In this document: positions 24,899 to 37,310 of the stretch, in pieces
Position numbering within the stretch: position 1 is the stretch's first letter
How the letters are laid out: every line of letters starts with the position of its first letter
NCBI RefSeq assembly: GCF_027596085.1
Contig: NC_072462.1
Location: forward strand, 20,545,921 to 20,609,920
Reading direction: 5' to 3'
DNA length: 64,000 bases
Source of the DNA: Anoplopoma fimbria
Taxonomy: Eukaryota > Chordata > Actinopteri > Perciformes > Anoplopomatidae
Translations under genes and position numbers: made by a program
The notes under the pieces: model-generated
Told to the model about the DNA's origin: nothing
The model's database searches: none
What the model saw: the letters and a program-made list of their open reading frames with translations, nothing else

Positions 24899-25771
24899 TT
24901 AATACTTGGTACAAAAGCCTTTGTTGGTAATGACAGCTTCAAGACGCCTCCTGTATGGAGAAACTAGTCGCATGCATTGCTCAGGTGTGATTTTGGCCCA
25001 GTCTTCCACACAAACAGTCTTCAAATCTTGAAGGTTCTGTGGGCCTCTTCTATGAACTCTGATCTTTAGTTCTTTCCATAGATTTTCTATTGGATTCATG
25101 TCAGGTGAGTGGCTGGGCCATTCCAGCAGCTTTATTTTCTTTCTCTGAAACCAATTGAGAGTTTCCTTGGCTGCGTGTTTGGGATCATTGTCTTGCTGAA
25201 ATGTCCACCCTCGTTTCATCTTCATCATCCTGGTAGATGGCAGCAGATTTTTATCAAGAATGTCTCGGTACATTTTTATCAATCATCCTTCCTTCAATTA
25301 TATGAAGTTTGCCAGTGCCGTATGCTGAAAAACAGCCCCACACCATGATGTTCCCACCTCCAAACTTCACTGTTGGTATGGTGTTTCAACATGCTTTTTC
25401 TTCAGCAATGGAGTCTTGCGTGGTGAGCGTGCATACAGGCCACGGCGGTTGAGTGCATTACTTATTGTTTTCTTTAAAACAATTGTACCTGCTAATTCCA
25501 GGTCTTTCTGAAGCTCTCCACAAGTGGTCCTTGGCTCTTGGACAACTCTTCTGATAATTATTTTCACTCCTCTGTCAGAAATCTTGCGAGGAGCACCTGG
25601 TCGTGGCTGGTTTATGGTGAAACGATGTTCTTTCCACTTCCGGATTATGGCCCCAACAGTGCTCAATGGAACATTCAGAAGTTTAGAAATCCTTCTGTAA
25701 CCAATGCCATCAGTATGTTTTGCAACAATAAGGTTACGAAGGTCTTGAGAGAGCTCTTTGCTTTTACCCAT
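24899..25771 (-). pseudogene. Broken Tc1-like transposase
   Basis: The normal start is the ATG of MGKSKELSQDLRN at 25771. The N-terminal part (25771 to about 25385) encodes the paired-type helix-turn-helix region: GYRRISKLLNVPLSTVGAII, then a GRPR-like linker (QPRPGAPRKI) and a second HTH. After KKKHVE the frame runs into TPYQQ-stop, because an internal deletion has removed the stretch that carries the first catalytic Asp. The following 100 bases still read as the conserved [12 protein letters not shown] region in a shifted frame. A second disruption occurs near 25280. The C-terminal part (about 25282-24899) keeps the second Asp in [10 protein letters not shown] and the Glu in [11 protein letters not shown], spaced as expected for DD34E. 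With the first Asp gone and at least two frame breaks, it cannot encode an active transposase. Confidence 0.93.
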
Positions 25772-25944
25772 CATGAGATGTTTCTTGTGTGACACCTTGG
25801 TAATGAGACACCTTTTTATAGGCCATCAGTTGGGACTGAACCAGCTGATATTAATTTGCACTGACAAGGGGCAGGATTGCTTTCTAATTACTGATAGATT
25901 TCAGCTGGTGTCTTGGCTTTCAATGCCTTTTTGCACCTCCCTTT

Positions 25945-26057
25945 CTTCATGTGTTCAATACTTTTTCCCTGTGTCATTCCATTTTATTACACATAATTTA
26001 ATTTCTCAACTTATTTGTTTGGTTTGGTGATGTGTTCAATACTTATTTTACCCGCTG
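25945..26057. repeat. Right terminal inverted repeat arm of the Tc1-like element, shortened
   Basis: Read from the outside in, it matches the left arm through GAACAC.TCACCA, then jumps to the AAACAAATAAGTT segment that lies about 90 bp further in on the left. Both direct repeats (25951-25966 and 26032-26049) remain, but closer together. Confidence 0.85.
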
Positions 26058-27537
26058 TATATACATATACACACTGTTAAACTCCCGCAGAGACACACAT
26101 ATATACATCTGCCTGTCTTGGAAAGTGCCTTGTTTCTCTGACAAATCGGAGGCTGGTTTGATTGACACAATTCCTTGGGGAATGTGCCAAGAAAGCACGT
26201 AACACACACAGTCAGTAATGCATGTGCACACACACAAACATAGTCAGTGGAGGGATAGAAGAACGATGAACTCTCTTGTTAGCTCCGACTCAATTTGTAC
26301 AAAATGCACACAGAGAAGGCACACACTGTCTTCATTTGTACTTTTGTGTATGCAGGTGACATGGGGTTTATAGGAAATCCATTTGAGACTTCATAAGTAA
26401 TGTCGGCAGCGCACAGACAAACAAAGACAATGAGAAATATCGGTAGAAATTATCCACGGACTGAGTCGAACAAATAGCTACAAGGCTCGTCTATACCAAT
26501 GTCAATGTTGTCTGGAATGAGGAGAAGATGGACAGTGAAAGAGAGCCAGATAAGCAGGAGAACGACATGGAGACATGACTGAGAGACGGACACGGAATGA
26601 GGCGGGGTGGAGCAAAAAGAGGCGGAGAGACAGAGGAGCAATCAAGAGCTTGTTCTGAAAGTAAAGAACAAAAAAACAGTGTTGGCATTCATGAAGAAAA
26701 CCCCTTTTGAGAGTTGGTTTCTATTAGTTAAGCTGTTATTATCCACTTTGAGCCAAGCAAGGCTCAGAAAGCATGTTGAACATATCACATGCTTTTTTTA
26801 TAAAGAAAAAAAAAAGCCAAACTGATGTGATTGTGAATTTGGTAATAATCAGCGTAATTGATGATTTTTTTTTAATCTGACTTGCTTATTTCAATTTTGG
26901 CGATTTTCTTTCTTAGAACTATAATTGACAGCAAGGCTCCAGATTAACCTTTTTTTTTAACCATCTTGGAATTGTCCCAAAAAATTATAGATATTGGCCT
27001 GAAGTCATTTTAAATTGTTAAGAAATTCTAAATGTTATCCTTTTACTTTCTTATTGTCATCTATAGTGGTATGTGCATACAAACCCATCATTTAAATGAT
27101 TAATAAATACATTATTCTACTTGTATTAAAGCATTTACTTTGATTTTAAGAAAAATAGTCATAGTAGTTTTATTATGTATACTAAACTGCATAGAGAAAG
27201 TGTAACTAAATTAAACAGATCACAATTACCTCTCTAATATATCTTACATATTGCTGTGAAAACATTTTCAAACAACTGTATTTTTATTATTATTCAATTT
27301 TATATATTGGTCATGGCCAATCAGCTGAAAACTGTCCAGTTTTGATCATCATTAGATTCTGTAACGTGTAATTGGCCAGATATTTAATTGACAAATGTCA
27401 CTATACGTATTTTAAAGTATTTCTTTTTCCTCAGTATTGCATCATTTCTTCAGCAACAAGACTTTTCCCAAGTAGAGAATCTATTTTTTTCTGATACTGA
27501 GGAAAGTTCATTGACTTTGCCATTTCCATTCAGTAAT

Positions 27538-27544
<7 letters not shown>

Positions 27545-27570
<26 letters not shown>
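27545..27570. repeat. Poly(A) tract
   Basis: Run of 26 A in A+T-rich DNA. No retroelement body is recognised next to it. Confidence 0.9.
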
Positions 27571-29554
27571 CTCTGAGATTAAAGCCTTAGCAATGGAAAC
27601 GACAATCCCTTAATAAAACATCGCTTTAAACAACAGAGGAAAAAGAAAATAATTGAAAGCTGTAAACCCGCAGAGAGCCAGAGAGTGAGACTCAGAGGTC
27701 ATGCCAATTAAGCTCCCTTGAATATGAATTTGATTTTTGATTGCCAGTGAAAAACAGGCGATGGGGTGGTTAGAAAAGGACGGGGAAGATATAATGTGGG
27801 TGGAAAAGACACGAGACGGATCCGGGGGAAAATACTGAGCAGATGACAGATAAAGAGACTAGAGAGTGAGAGCGTGGGAGACACAAAGTCGGCACGGAGT
27901 CTGATATGGGCAATGCTGATAACAGTCAGATATTCAGACAGTTTTTGTGGTACATTGGGAGACACCTCACGAAAAAAATATATATTTTTTCATGCAATGG
28001 TCAATTGCAAAGAAAGCTAATGAACTATCAACAACGTTTCCTGGAATATCTACAGGTTTTTTTTCTGTGTTGACTTTGAAAAGATCCCATGCTGTTCTTA
28101 AGCAAGATGCTGAATGTCAACTAGTACCAGACACGCTGTGTTTCTCTGATGACCCCGACCTTTGAACCTCCCTGTGGTCGTGGAGGAGGAGGCGAATAAC
28201 ACCCCTTCAAGAATCAATTATCATTATTTGTATTAATATTAGATGGGGAATCAGATTGCACTGAACAAAAGTTCATGAAAAGTACAACCTGTTTTAATGG
28301 AAGACAATAGGCAGGACGTTCCCAAGGTGACATCAGTATTTGCTAGTTTGCAGGCCTTGAGTATATCAGAATAATCACATTATTTGACATTAGATTGTCA
28401 AGAACACATCATGTTATCTCTTAAGCAATCATGACAACATCAATAGCATTGTGATAACTTCACTAAAACCAACACTGCTTTTGGAGCTTGTGTAAACTGT
28501 AATTAAGATATGCACTTAGGAAAATATTATATAATTAAATACGTAAATTAGCTTGTGCTAATACAAATCTCACAGCCGTCCTCCAAGCAAGGACATGAAA
28601 ACACAATAAGGGCCTAGAAAAAGGCTTTGAATGTAAAAAGGGAAGGGGAAGTTCTTCATGTCTCTTTTGGAAAAGGTCTTCCCATTGTTTTTGCGTAGGT
28701 TTTCCTCTGGTCTGTTTGGATCAGGTCCAACATTTTGGAATTACGAAGACCTCTGAAATACATTAGCAATCACAGCCAAAATTCTAAAACTTTAAAATGA
28801 TGAAAGCAAGTTACACTTTAGTATTTTGGCAATGAAAGAAGTCCCTGCTTATGGTACATCTTCACACATGAACACAGTTAAAAACTAGATTTTCAACTTA
28901 AACCAAACACATTACTCATGCCCACTCTCAATATCTGTGTCTCCCTGATTATTATGTGCCGCTGGTGATTCAATCACTCACACTACATGCGAGGTGAATG
29001 CCTGCATTGAGAACCTGAAGATTGATCACATACATGGCCAGAAATGAGCCTTGTTTTCTTTCGCTATTTGTCTTAATCTCCCTTTGTCTCCCTTTGCATC
29101 TTTTATATTTTTTGTTTTCCCTGATTCCTTCTTCATCTGTCTCACCACCTGTTTTTCTCTGTCTCATTTGTATCCTGAGATATATCAGAAAGTCTTTGCC
29201 GAAGCAATACAATGTCATTAAGAGGGTGCCTTGCACAGTAAATACTAGGAACAAGCACAACATGAATACCAATGAACGATGAACCAAAGCATATTGAGTG
29301 GCGGAAGAGGAGAACAAATGGAGTTAGATACAGAATGAGGAAAATCTGGTGCAATTGAGAATGTTTTTTCTTTGAGTTTGAGTGAATTTTCTCTGTGTTT
29401 TTTGTTATTTTTATGATGGCAACAACTACATCTTAGCCTTGCAATGTGTGCGAGAGCGAGCGAGTAGAGTCGACATGCTGTTGACTGAGAGAGCATGTTA
29501 TTTATGGGAGTCCATATCCTGATTGAGAGCCAAACGTTTCCACTCATAATCATT

Positions 29555-29830
29555 CCCTCCATCTCTCGCTCTCCCTCCCTCCTTCTGTGTCTTTATATGC
29601 CTTTCTATTTCCCTTCCCCTCCTCCCGTCTCACCTCTCTCTTCCTCCACTTCACCGTCCACATCATCAACACTTGTCACCTTCTTCACTTTCCTTCATGT
29701 CTGACATCCTCTTCTTCCCTTCACTCTTTAATTTCGTTACCTTATTTCCTGTCTCTGGATCTCCCCCCCCCCCCACTCCATCCCTGTCTCCATGTCTCCA
29801 TTCCTCCTCTCACATCTCACAATCCATCAC
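29555..29830. repeat. Polypyrimidine (CT-rich) low-complexity block
   Basis: Long CT-rich DNA with TCCCTCC/CTTCC units and a run of about 12 C near 29763. Overlapping Ser/Pro/Leu open frames are compositional. Confidence 0.8.
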
Positions 29831-32800
29831 CCAAGTGGTCAGAAGCACATTTTATTGCCCATGACATCATTTGCCGCTGACGCTACACCAGCGTCACTAA
29901 ATGTTTTTGTATGTTTCATGTCCGCGCTTTGCTGCCCTCGCGCTGATTCCATCTAATTACTGTGGACAGAGGAGCGAGAGGGGAAGAGAGATCAGGGAAC
30001 AGAACGGCGGAGAGAGGGAGCGAACGAGAGACAGCGGCAGAGTAGGAGGTTGACTCTCACACTAATTCGGTGGTATTACAGATGTCAAAGCCGTATTTAT
30101 TTCTTGTGCATTCGACACATGCTGCTTCGACTTTCCAACATGCCTGGGCCTACGCTCTGCTAAGCTGCAGCCTTACTTATACACACCCTCGTGAATGGAT
30201 CATGTTGAATGTTCAAATAGAATTAATGCTTGCGATTGTTTTAACTTCCCCCATCATACTCGATGTCCACGTCTAATCTAATCCACGTGCAGATGCTCAT
30301 ATAGGCGGATGCAATTAGGAGTAATAGCTACAGCTCTCTGCAAAGCATTGTCCATTGAACTTGGGTAACCAGGATAAGCTGACTAGCATGCTACGGCGCT
30401 GCTACAGCGGATAGACAACAATTGGCATACCAAAGGGGTGTCTCAGCATCCAGTATCCATTTCTTATATATACTCTTATATCAGCATTTTCATTTCCAGG
30501 TAATTATGTAAACACAGTCTATGCACGTTAATGATATGGGTATTCATTTATCTTAACTCTAGAATAAAGTCTAAACGTAAATGAACGATTCCATGCACAG
30601 ATGGAAAGTTATTTCTGTAATTGCAGAGACAATTTTAGTTGTGTTGCTTTTCAATGTTTGTTTTTTTCGCTGTAGTGGAGCTTTTAAATATGCATTTGCA
30701 AAGTGGCCTCCCGTTGCTCCTTTGACACAGTCGGTAGGATGCTTAGTTTAAGTTTTTTGCTGTTTTTGGTAAAAGGACTGAAGAAATGGAACAAAAGAGA
30801 CACAAAAAAATATCACAAGACCATGCATATTCACAAGGCCTACCCATCCCTACGTATAGAGTAAGAAAACTCAGCGCAAGTAAAACAAATTCATAGGGAT
30901 TTAATGACAGCACAATAAGAAATGATGGACGTTAAAATAACCCCCAAAAGAATTCTTGCTTACCAAAACTAAAAGTTCTTATGATGAAAACACTCGAGAC
31001 ATCAGCAGATGTTTGTGATTTCTTTGTCTCTCCACTTTTAGAAGTACAAAAGACAAATCTAGACAACTAAATGTGTTCAATTATTCATGAAATTGAACCG
31101 CTCTCTGATGTATCTTCAGAGAAAACCGACAGCTACTGTAAATAAGTGAATAAGCACAGAGATTGATGTCTGTGTGTGTAGTGCGTCTGCCCGTATGTCT
31201 TGTATGTGAAGGCCATGTATGTATGTATGTGCCAGCAGGGAACCTTGATCGCACTCATTATCCTGAGTAGCACTCAGTGTAATCAGTGTTCCCTCTTTGG
31301 CACGCTGTTTGTATTAGAATCAAGATGGAGCTCAACCGATTGATTGACTGACTGGATTGGCAGATGGATTACTGTCAAGCTGACTGGAGGACTGGCAGGG
31401 AGGAGAACTGAAGCAATACTAATCCCATTCAGTCATGGTTTTGAAAAGCAAAGGGAAAAAAAATATCAAGTCTTTTTTTGCCTTTAAAAAAAGAAGCAAA
31501 AACTAAAAAGAACCATAAACCCCAAAAATAATAACAGCTTTATAGCAAAAGCAAAAACAAAACATTCATTAAACGTATACAAAAAAGAAAAATCTACTTG
31601 CAAGTATCCTGATTATTTGAATAGTACTTTATGTTACTCAAATGATCCAAAATGAACTATAATAATCTAATTATGGAAATGGTTTGGCACTTACTGTTTA
31701 GACACTTGACCAGGGTACAAGTAACTACTTAAATATGCTGTATGCTTTATGCTGTTTTAGGGACCCAAATGTCATCAATTGCCCAATTATGGAAACCAAT
31801 GCAACCCCTATGATTCGTCAGCTGATTGGCTGGATAGACAGTTGGCTGGTTCAGTCAACTGATTGGCTGATAAATTCTCTTTTATTTTGCAAAACATAAC
31901 AGTATTGCATCTTTGAGGACCTACGGTCGGGAAGAAGACTGAGTGACTAGTTGGTCGAATGAGTGCCTGTCTGATTCCAGAGACACCGAGAGGATACAGC
32001 AGCTGATAGGGGGGTTGATTGACACTGATATGGAGGTTATGTTGTTGCCTTCTGATTGGCTGGTTAGATTACAGCACTAGATGTTGTTTGACTTGGCCAT
32101 GTGAGAGAGGTATTTAGAAGAGGTACAAAAGGAAAACCGTTATATCTGTTGGATCGCTAATGAAATACACTGTAAGGTGCATGTGGAGGAGGAAGAGGGG
32201 AGGAGGAAGATGTCATAGTATATAATATAAGATACTTGGTGCTTTATAAAGACAAGTGAAAGGGAAACAGAGTATTAAGAAGCTCTCAATTACAGAGAGG
32301 CAGAGAAAAGAGAAGCTGTCTCTTGCATAGTTTGCAAGTTTGTGTGTACATGGTTCGGCATGAGTGCTGGCACCAGGAGCTTCCATTGAAAAATGAAAAA
32401 GCAAGTTGTGTGAAATGTTATGCTGCTCATCAGTGGTGGTTATTATCTTGATCCTCAGCAAGTTACTCATGGAATTAATGTTATTTCTGAGCTACATTAA
32501 GCAAGTATGGATATTTCATCACCCTGAAACTGGATCCACGGCGGAACAGGCTATCAGAATCAACTTTAATAATGATGTCCCCATTTAACACACACAGAAA
32601 CATAATCATCCGCTTTGCCAATCGGCCTGTATTTTTTCTCCTAAATGTGTGTCTATTACAAATCTGAGTAATTCACAACATGTGAAATATAAGGAAACAA
32701 ATATCCATGGGATCCATTATTGTTTAGTCGTGATGGTCTGTAATTGTTCCAGTATAGACGCAGGGTTTCCCGACCGCATGATAACATCTGTCTGGTAATG

Positions 32801-33774
32801 GACCATTTCCAACCAATCACGGCCCTTTATGCTAAGATATGGAATCTCAGAATCTCACTGTCTGAGCTGAAGTGTTCACATGTATGTGTATGTACTGTCT
32901 ACTTAAACTCGTGAATTTATTAGAAGGGATTCCCAGTAAAGCTTTGACCAAGATTCTCGCTCTCTCTGACGGCTCCTTCCCAAAACTCTGAAGCAGTTAA
33001 AAACACTGTATGTCAATGTTAAAAAAATGTCAGCTTGGAACAAGCTGTTACTCTTTGATCTGTAACTCTTAGCCTATAATATGTTGGAGAAACCAGCAAG
33101 AATAAGCAAGATTTTAAAACTTATCCAACCCAAAATCCCAGCCCACTGTTGCCAACTCTTATCCAATGAAAGTTGCCAGGAGCACTTAATACCATAATGA
33201 ATGTAAACAACGAACATTTAGCTACTGTTAGTAAGCTTTTCTCAAATATTAGATTTATGGATTGCTGATGAATTTCAACAAATATAAGAAAAACGATTTC
33301 CTAAATACCTATCTTTAAGAGTTGACACTATACTTTCTTTTTCCCGACCCTGGTGTATTGACAGATGATATAGCCAGAGTGCTGATTAGATAAATGTAAA
33401 AGGGAGTGTTTTCTGATGACATAACCTATCCGGATGAGTCTTTTTTCATCGAGATGTTTTGAGAACATTGCAGCTTATTATGAAGGCAAGGAGGATCTTA
33501 TTAGTGAAACTACTCTTTGAGAAGTTCAAAAGGTGTAAAACATACTAGGAAAAGCCGCTGGTATTAATCACTTGCTAAATTAAGCTTTAAGGTCACTTTC
33601 TCTTCCTCGATGAGAGGGTAATTACCATCCTTGAGCAAATGTTTTTTTTCTGGGTTTTTTTTTAGAAAAAGGCAGGGCCTGAAATGACTCAATTTAATCA
33701 AAAATGACTGATTGACTAATTCAGCACCACAAAATAAGGGGACAGTGAGTTGAGGAATGCATTTCCCTACCTTT

Positions 33775-33870
33775 TTGAAGTGTCCTTGGGCAAGACAACC
33801 AAAGCAACAGTTGTGTATGACCGACCCTGACCTCTGACTCACCTCTGTCGGAGGGAGCAAAACAGAATTC
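33775..33870 (+). repeat. Diverged SINE-like fragment, relative of 21430-21580
   Basis: It contains AAGTGTCCTTGGGCAAGACA and then GACCCTGACCTCTGACTCAC at about 33824-33843, the same order of motifs as at 21486-21566. The head with pol III boxes is not recognisable. Confidence 0.5.
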
Positions 33871-34348
33871 ACACCTTCACATTACTCCTCCGCGACTCAA
33901 AAAGCCCAGAAAACTCAGAATCCAGACCCCCCACAAATCCCCCTCTCTCTAGTTTGATCCGCGTTCTTGTGATAAAGCAGCACTACTTGAGAGTTGGGCA
34001 CATGAACAGAAATAAACAGCAAGTTTCTTAATGCCTTACTTTTTCTCTCCACACCGCTGTCTGTCTTCATCATCTCCCTGTCCTCCTACCTCCCCACCAA
34101 ACTCATTCAACGGACAAGAAACCGCTCCCTTGATCTTTAACAATCAACCCTGAAAGTGGAAGTTTATGTTTTTCTACTTTCTTTTCATCCATCTTTCTCG
34201 CTGCCTGCACATCCCTCTTTCAAACACACTCTCAAGATGAAAGTGGACGTAGGACGAGGAGGAGGCACAGGTGAAACTCTTCTTAAAGGAGCATTTTCAC
34301 AGCGTCAGACAGCCTACACGCATAGTATCACAGCCGCTAGCACAATTC

Positions 34349-34350
<2 letters not shown>

Positions 34351-34434
<84 letters not shown>
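34351..34434. repeat. (TG)n microsatellite
   Basis: Perfect TG tract of 84 bp. A CA tract follows 185 bp downstream. Confidence 0.97.
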
Positions 34435-34435
<1 letters not shown>

Positions 34436-34615
34436 CTAATGTGAGTCATTAAGGGAAGTGTATTCTAATGAGGCTTGCAGCAGGTCAGAGCCAGCCAGTG
34501 TTTAATGACAAATAAATAGTGAACAGAGTGCTGCCGTGGCTTTAGGGTCAGACAGCATTTAGCATTTTGGAGATGGAATCTGATTTTGTTGCTGAGAGTT
34601 TTATTCTCAGTCATG

Positions 34616-34618
<3 letters not shown>

Positions 34619-34669
<51 letters not shown>
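34619..34669. repeat. (AC)n microsatellite
   Basis: Perfect AC tract of about 51 bp, complementary to the TG tract at 34351-34434. Confidence 0.97.
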
Positions 34670-34671
<2 letters not shown>

Positions 34672-35022
34672 TACACAAATGCAGCACCTTAACATGCCAA
34701 TATGTGCCATTGTGACTGAAAGGATGACATAATAGTGTTCCTGTTTCTCTACCTATTTAGTAACTGTTGAGGCTAAATATTTCGACCACCACTTGTGTGT
34801 GTGTGTGTTTGGGTGGATAGGATAACACATATATGACCCCCCCCCCCCGGTATATGCACTGGTTTGAGTCAGTTTCTGTGTGGGAGATATTCAGGTAATA
34901 TGAATGTGTGTCCGAAGGTGCACGGACCTTTGCGGGTGTGTGCGTTTTAGTGACCTGCTCCATGACGGTGTCATAATACCATGATTAACTTTCCACTACC
35001 CTGTTGTGCTGCTAATGAGTGT

Positions 35023-35024
<2 letters not shown>

Positions 35025-35068
<44 letters not shown>
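35025..35068. repeat. (GT)n microsatellite
   Basis: Perfect GT tract of 44 bp, third in the 34.3-35.1 kb cluster. Confidence 0.97.
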
Positions 35069-35070
<2 letters not shown>

Positions 35071-37149
35071 CTGCTCGTTTGAATCCGTGTGTGAGCACAT
35101 CAGTAGTAGCACACAGGGAATTAAAAGTGGAGGTAAATGTTTAGGGAGATTAGGAATTTTAAGTTTCAAGTTAATAACCTTACTTTGGAGGGAGTTGGCA
35201 GTTCAAACATACTGTGTTTGGCTCGAAGGCTTCCAATGTATTTCCAAAAAAGAAACCTCAGCTCTTTTTCTTCCAATACTGTATATCACACTGTGCGAAA
35301 GGCCTCCTGAATAAACATAAAGCTGCATTTTTTGGATGGTTTCTTTATACTTAATTTATTGTGTTGCTCTTTGGCTTTCGCAGTGCATTTAATCTTCAAT
35401 GTAATCGGGCTCAGTTATTTTTAAATGTTAAGTCACTGCTAATGAGATGCAATCTTTATTATTATTATTGTTTTTTTAATCAAGCCATATTCTATCATGT
35501 TTTTTTTCTCCCCTTATGTTGAAGCAAAGTAATTTGTGTTCTTTATGCATATTCTGTAAAGCTGCTGTCCCTTGTGTGGCAGATAGATAGATAGATGTGT
35601 TAAAAAGATAATTAAAGGTTTTAAAATAGCTAATATTTGTTTTGGAGATCTAGGGAAATCAAATCCCATACTCCTGGTATATGTAAGAGAGGACTAAGGC
35701 AGATTCAATATATAAGAACCGCTTGCACTTTCAAAGAAATTAACTTAACAAATCAATTGATTTGAGTCATTAAAAAAAACATTTAATTCGTAGATGAACA
35801 AAATGTCCCTCCACTGAATTGAGTGACCATTTGCAAGATAGATTTTCTGTTTCCGGGCCATTTTGTTGATTCCGACCCATTAAATCTCAAGTTGTGTTTT
35901 CTCGTGCCATTAAAAATCACTGAGCCCCCACTAGTTCCCCCAATTCCTCCTGATACACTGTTCAATAAGTTGATGTTACCAGGAACTTAATGCAATTCCA
36001 GCCAGTATGAGCTTGAGTTTTTGGCTATTGTTGCTTTGCAATAAAACTTTGTTCCAAGACATTGGAACTGAATCACCAGAGGCTTAAAAGGGGTCTCAGA
36101 CCCCTAAATGGTGCAACACTTCTAAATATACACATTTAATTTGATCTATTGTGAATAGAAGGACCTCAGTGTGATGAATAGTGGGGGGAAAGTAGAAGAG
36201 TGGCAGGGGAAAAGATTGCCATTTATCACATTGAACTTCAGTTTAATTTAATTCAGCTCTACTTTATTATCATTCCCCTCAACTCAAGTCATTCCACTGA
36301 ACTCCAGTGCTCAGAGAAACAAGAAGAAACTAGTGTGGTGATGCAAGGGAGAGTGGAATTAAAACAGTACAATAAATGCAAAGATAGAAACTAGAAAAGA
36401 AGACAATGGAACCTAATATCAACTGTAGTGTGAAAGAAACTGGTGCATAGGCTTACATAATAACAGTAAAACCATATCCGGGATGTAGCTACTAAGGAGC
36501 TGGTGAATAAATTGAATATGAATGTTGCATTTAAGCAAAACAATACTTAGTTAAGCCCAAATGGATTGGTCTTGCTGTATTAACTGATGATACACTGCTT
36601 CTGTGTATTATGATTGGAATATTTAAACTGGAGCCGTGAATAACGAATTAAAGCCTGAGGAATCTTATTTGGCATATTAAAGTAATATTAGGAAGAACAA
36701 CACCATGAACTCCTTCAGTCTGGGGCCCGGCAGTTTAAAACCTACCAAAATGTCCCACATCAGCAAGACAGTTTGAGGGAGCTTTCACCAGCCGTAGTCT
36801 GTTGGCCAGTCAGGATCACAATCAAATTGATGCTATTGGTACTTTTTTTGGATTTAGTTTATTGAAATAGTTTGCTGAGGGCCTGACGGAGGAAGGAATG
36901 TATCATTTTCATCTCAAGAGCTGCCACCTCTATGCAGGGAATCCCAGACTTAGAAATATGGCTGTCAACGTTTTTTCCATAACCCCCTTCTCTAGTATAT
37001 CTCAAATGACTTCATTAAGGACTTTATTTAGCATATTCTGTATATTCTCTTTGGCCCAGGCAAGCAAAAGATCAGTCCTCTCCCACTCGTGTTGACCTGA
37101 CCTTCACCAGTTTCCATTACAACAAATGCCTGTTCAGGCAGCCTGCGTT

Positions 37150-37310
37150 TTGGTTCCCGTCCTACAACTGGGTCGGACAATGTTTTTCGCCTGGAAGCGG
37201 TCTAAGACAACCTCTGGCCAGTTGTTTTGGACCGCTTGTTCTGGTCCTCATCAGAGTTTGATTATTGCGTTGGCTGCCCAAACGAACTGCACCAGAGTTT
37301 GATTAAATTT
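37150..37310. repeat. Possible non-autonomous DNA transposon remnant
   Basis: Two diverged internal copies of CAGAGTTTGATTA (near 37251 and 37292) flank a CCCAAACGAACTGCACC segment, next to GGACCGCTTGTTCTGG. The wording resembles fish hAT-derived MITEs, but no clear terminal repeats are found. Confidence 0.35.

Larger units (their letters stand above)
24683..26057 (-). mobile_element. Tc1/mariner-type DNA transposon (Tc1-like, IR/DR architecture), non-autonomous copy
   Basis: The element is 1375 bp. Both ends read CAGCGGGT from outside in, and both are flanked by TA (24681-24682 and 26058-26059), the normal Tc1/mariner target duplication. Each arm holds two copies of a short direct repeat around AAGTATTGAACAC. 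In the left arm these are at about 24692-24708 and 24867-24882, in the right arm at about 25951-25966 and 26032-26049. This is the IR/DR layout of fish Tc1-like elements such as Sleeping Beauty and Passport types. The arms are unequal: the repeats are about 175 bp apart on the left and 81 bp apart on the right, so the right arm has lost roughly 90 bp. The transposase lies on the - strand and is broken. The element sits in the cntfr intron, antisense to the gene. Confidence 0.95.
26060..34350. other. cntfr intron interior, no exon seen
   Basis: Mostly A+T-rich unique-looking DNA. A CpG-bearing, mixed-complexity segment lies at 29880-30060, three CTGATTGGCTG copies lie at 31822-32062, and a short TGTA repeat occurs near 31216. 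No coding signal. Confidence 0.5.
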
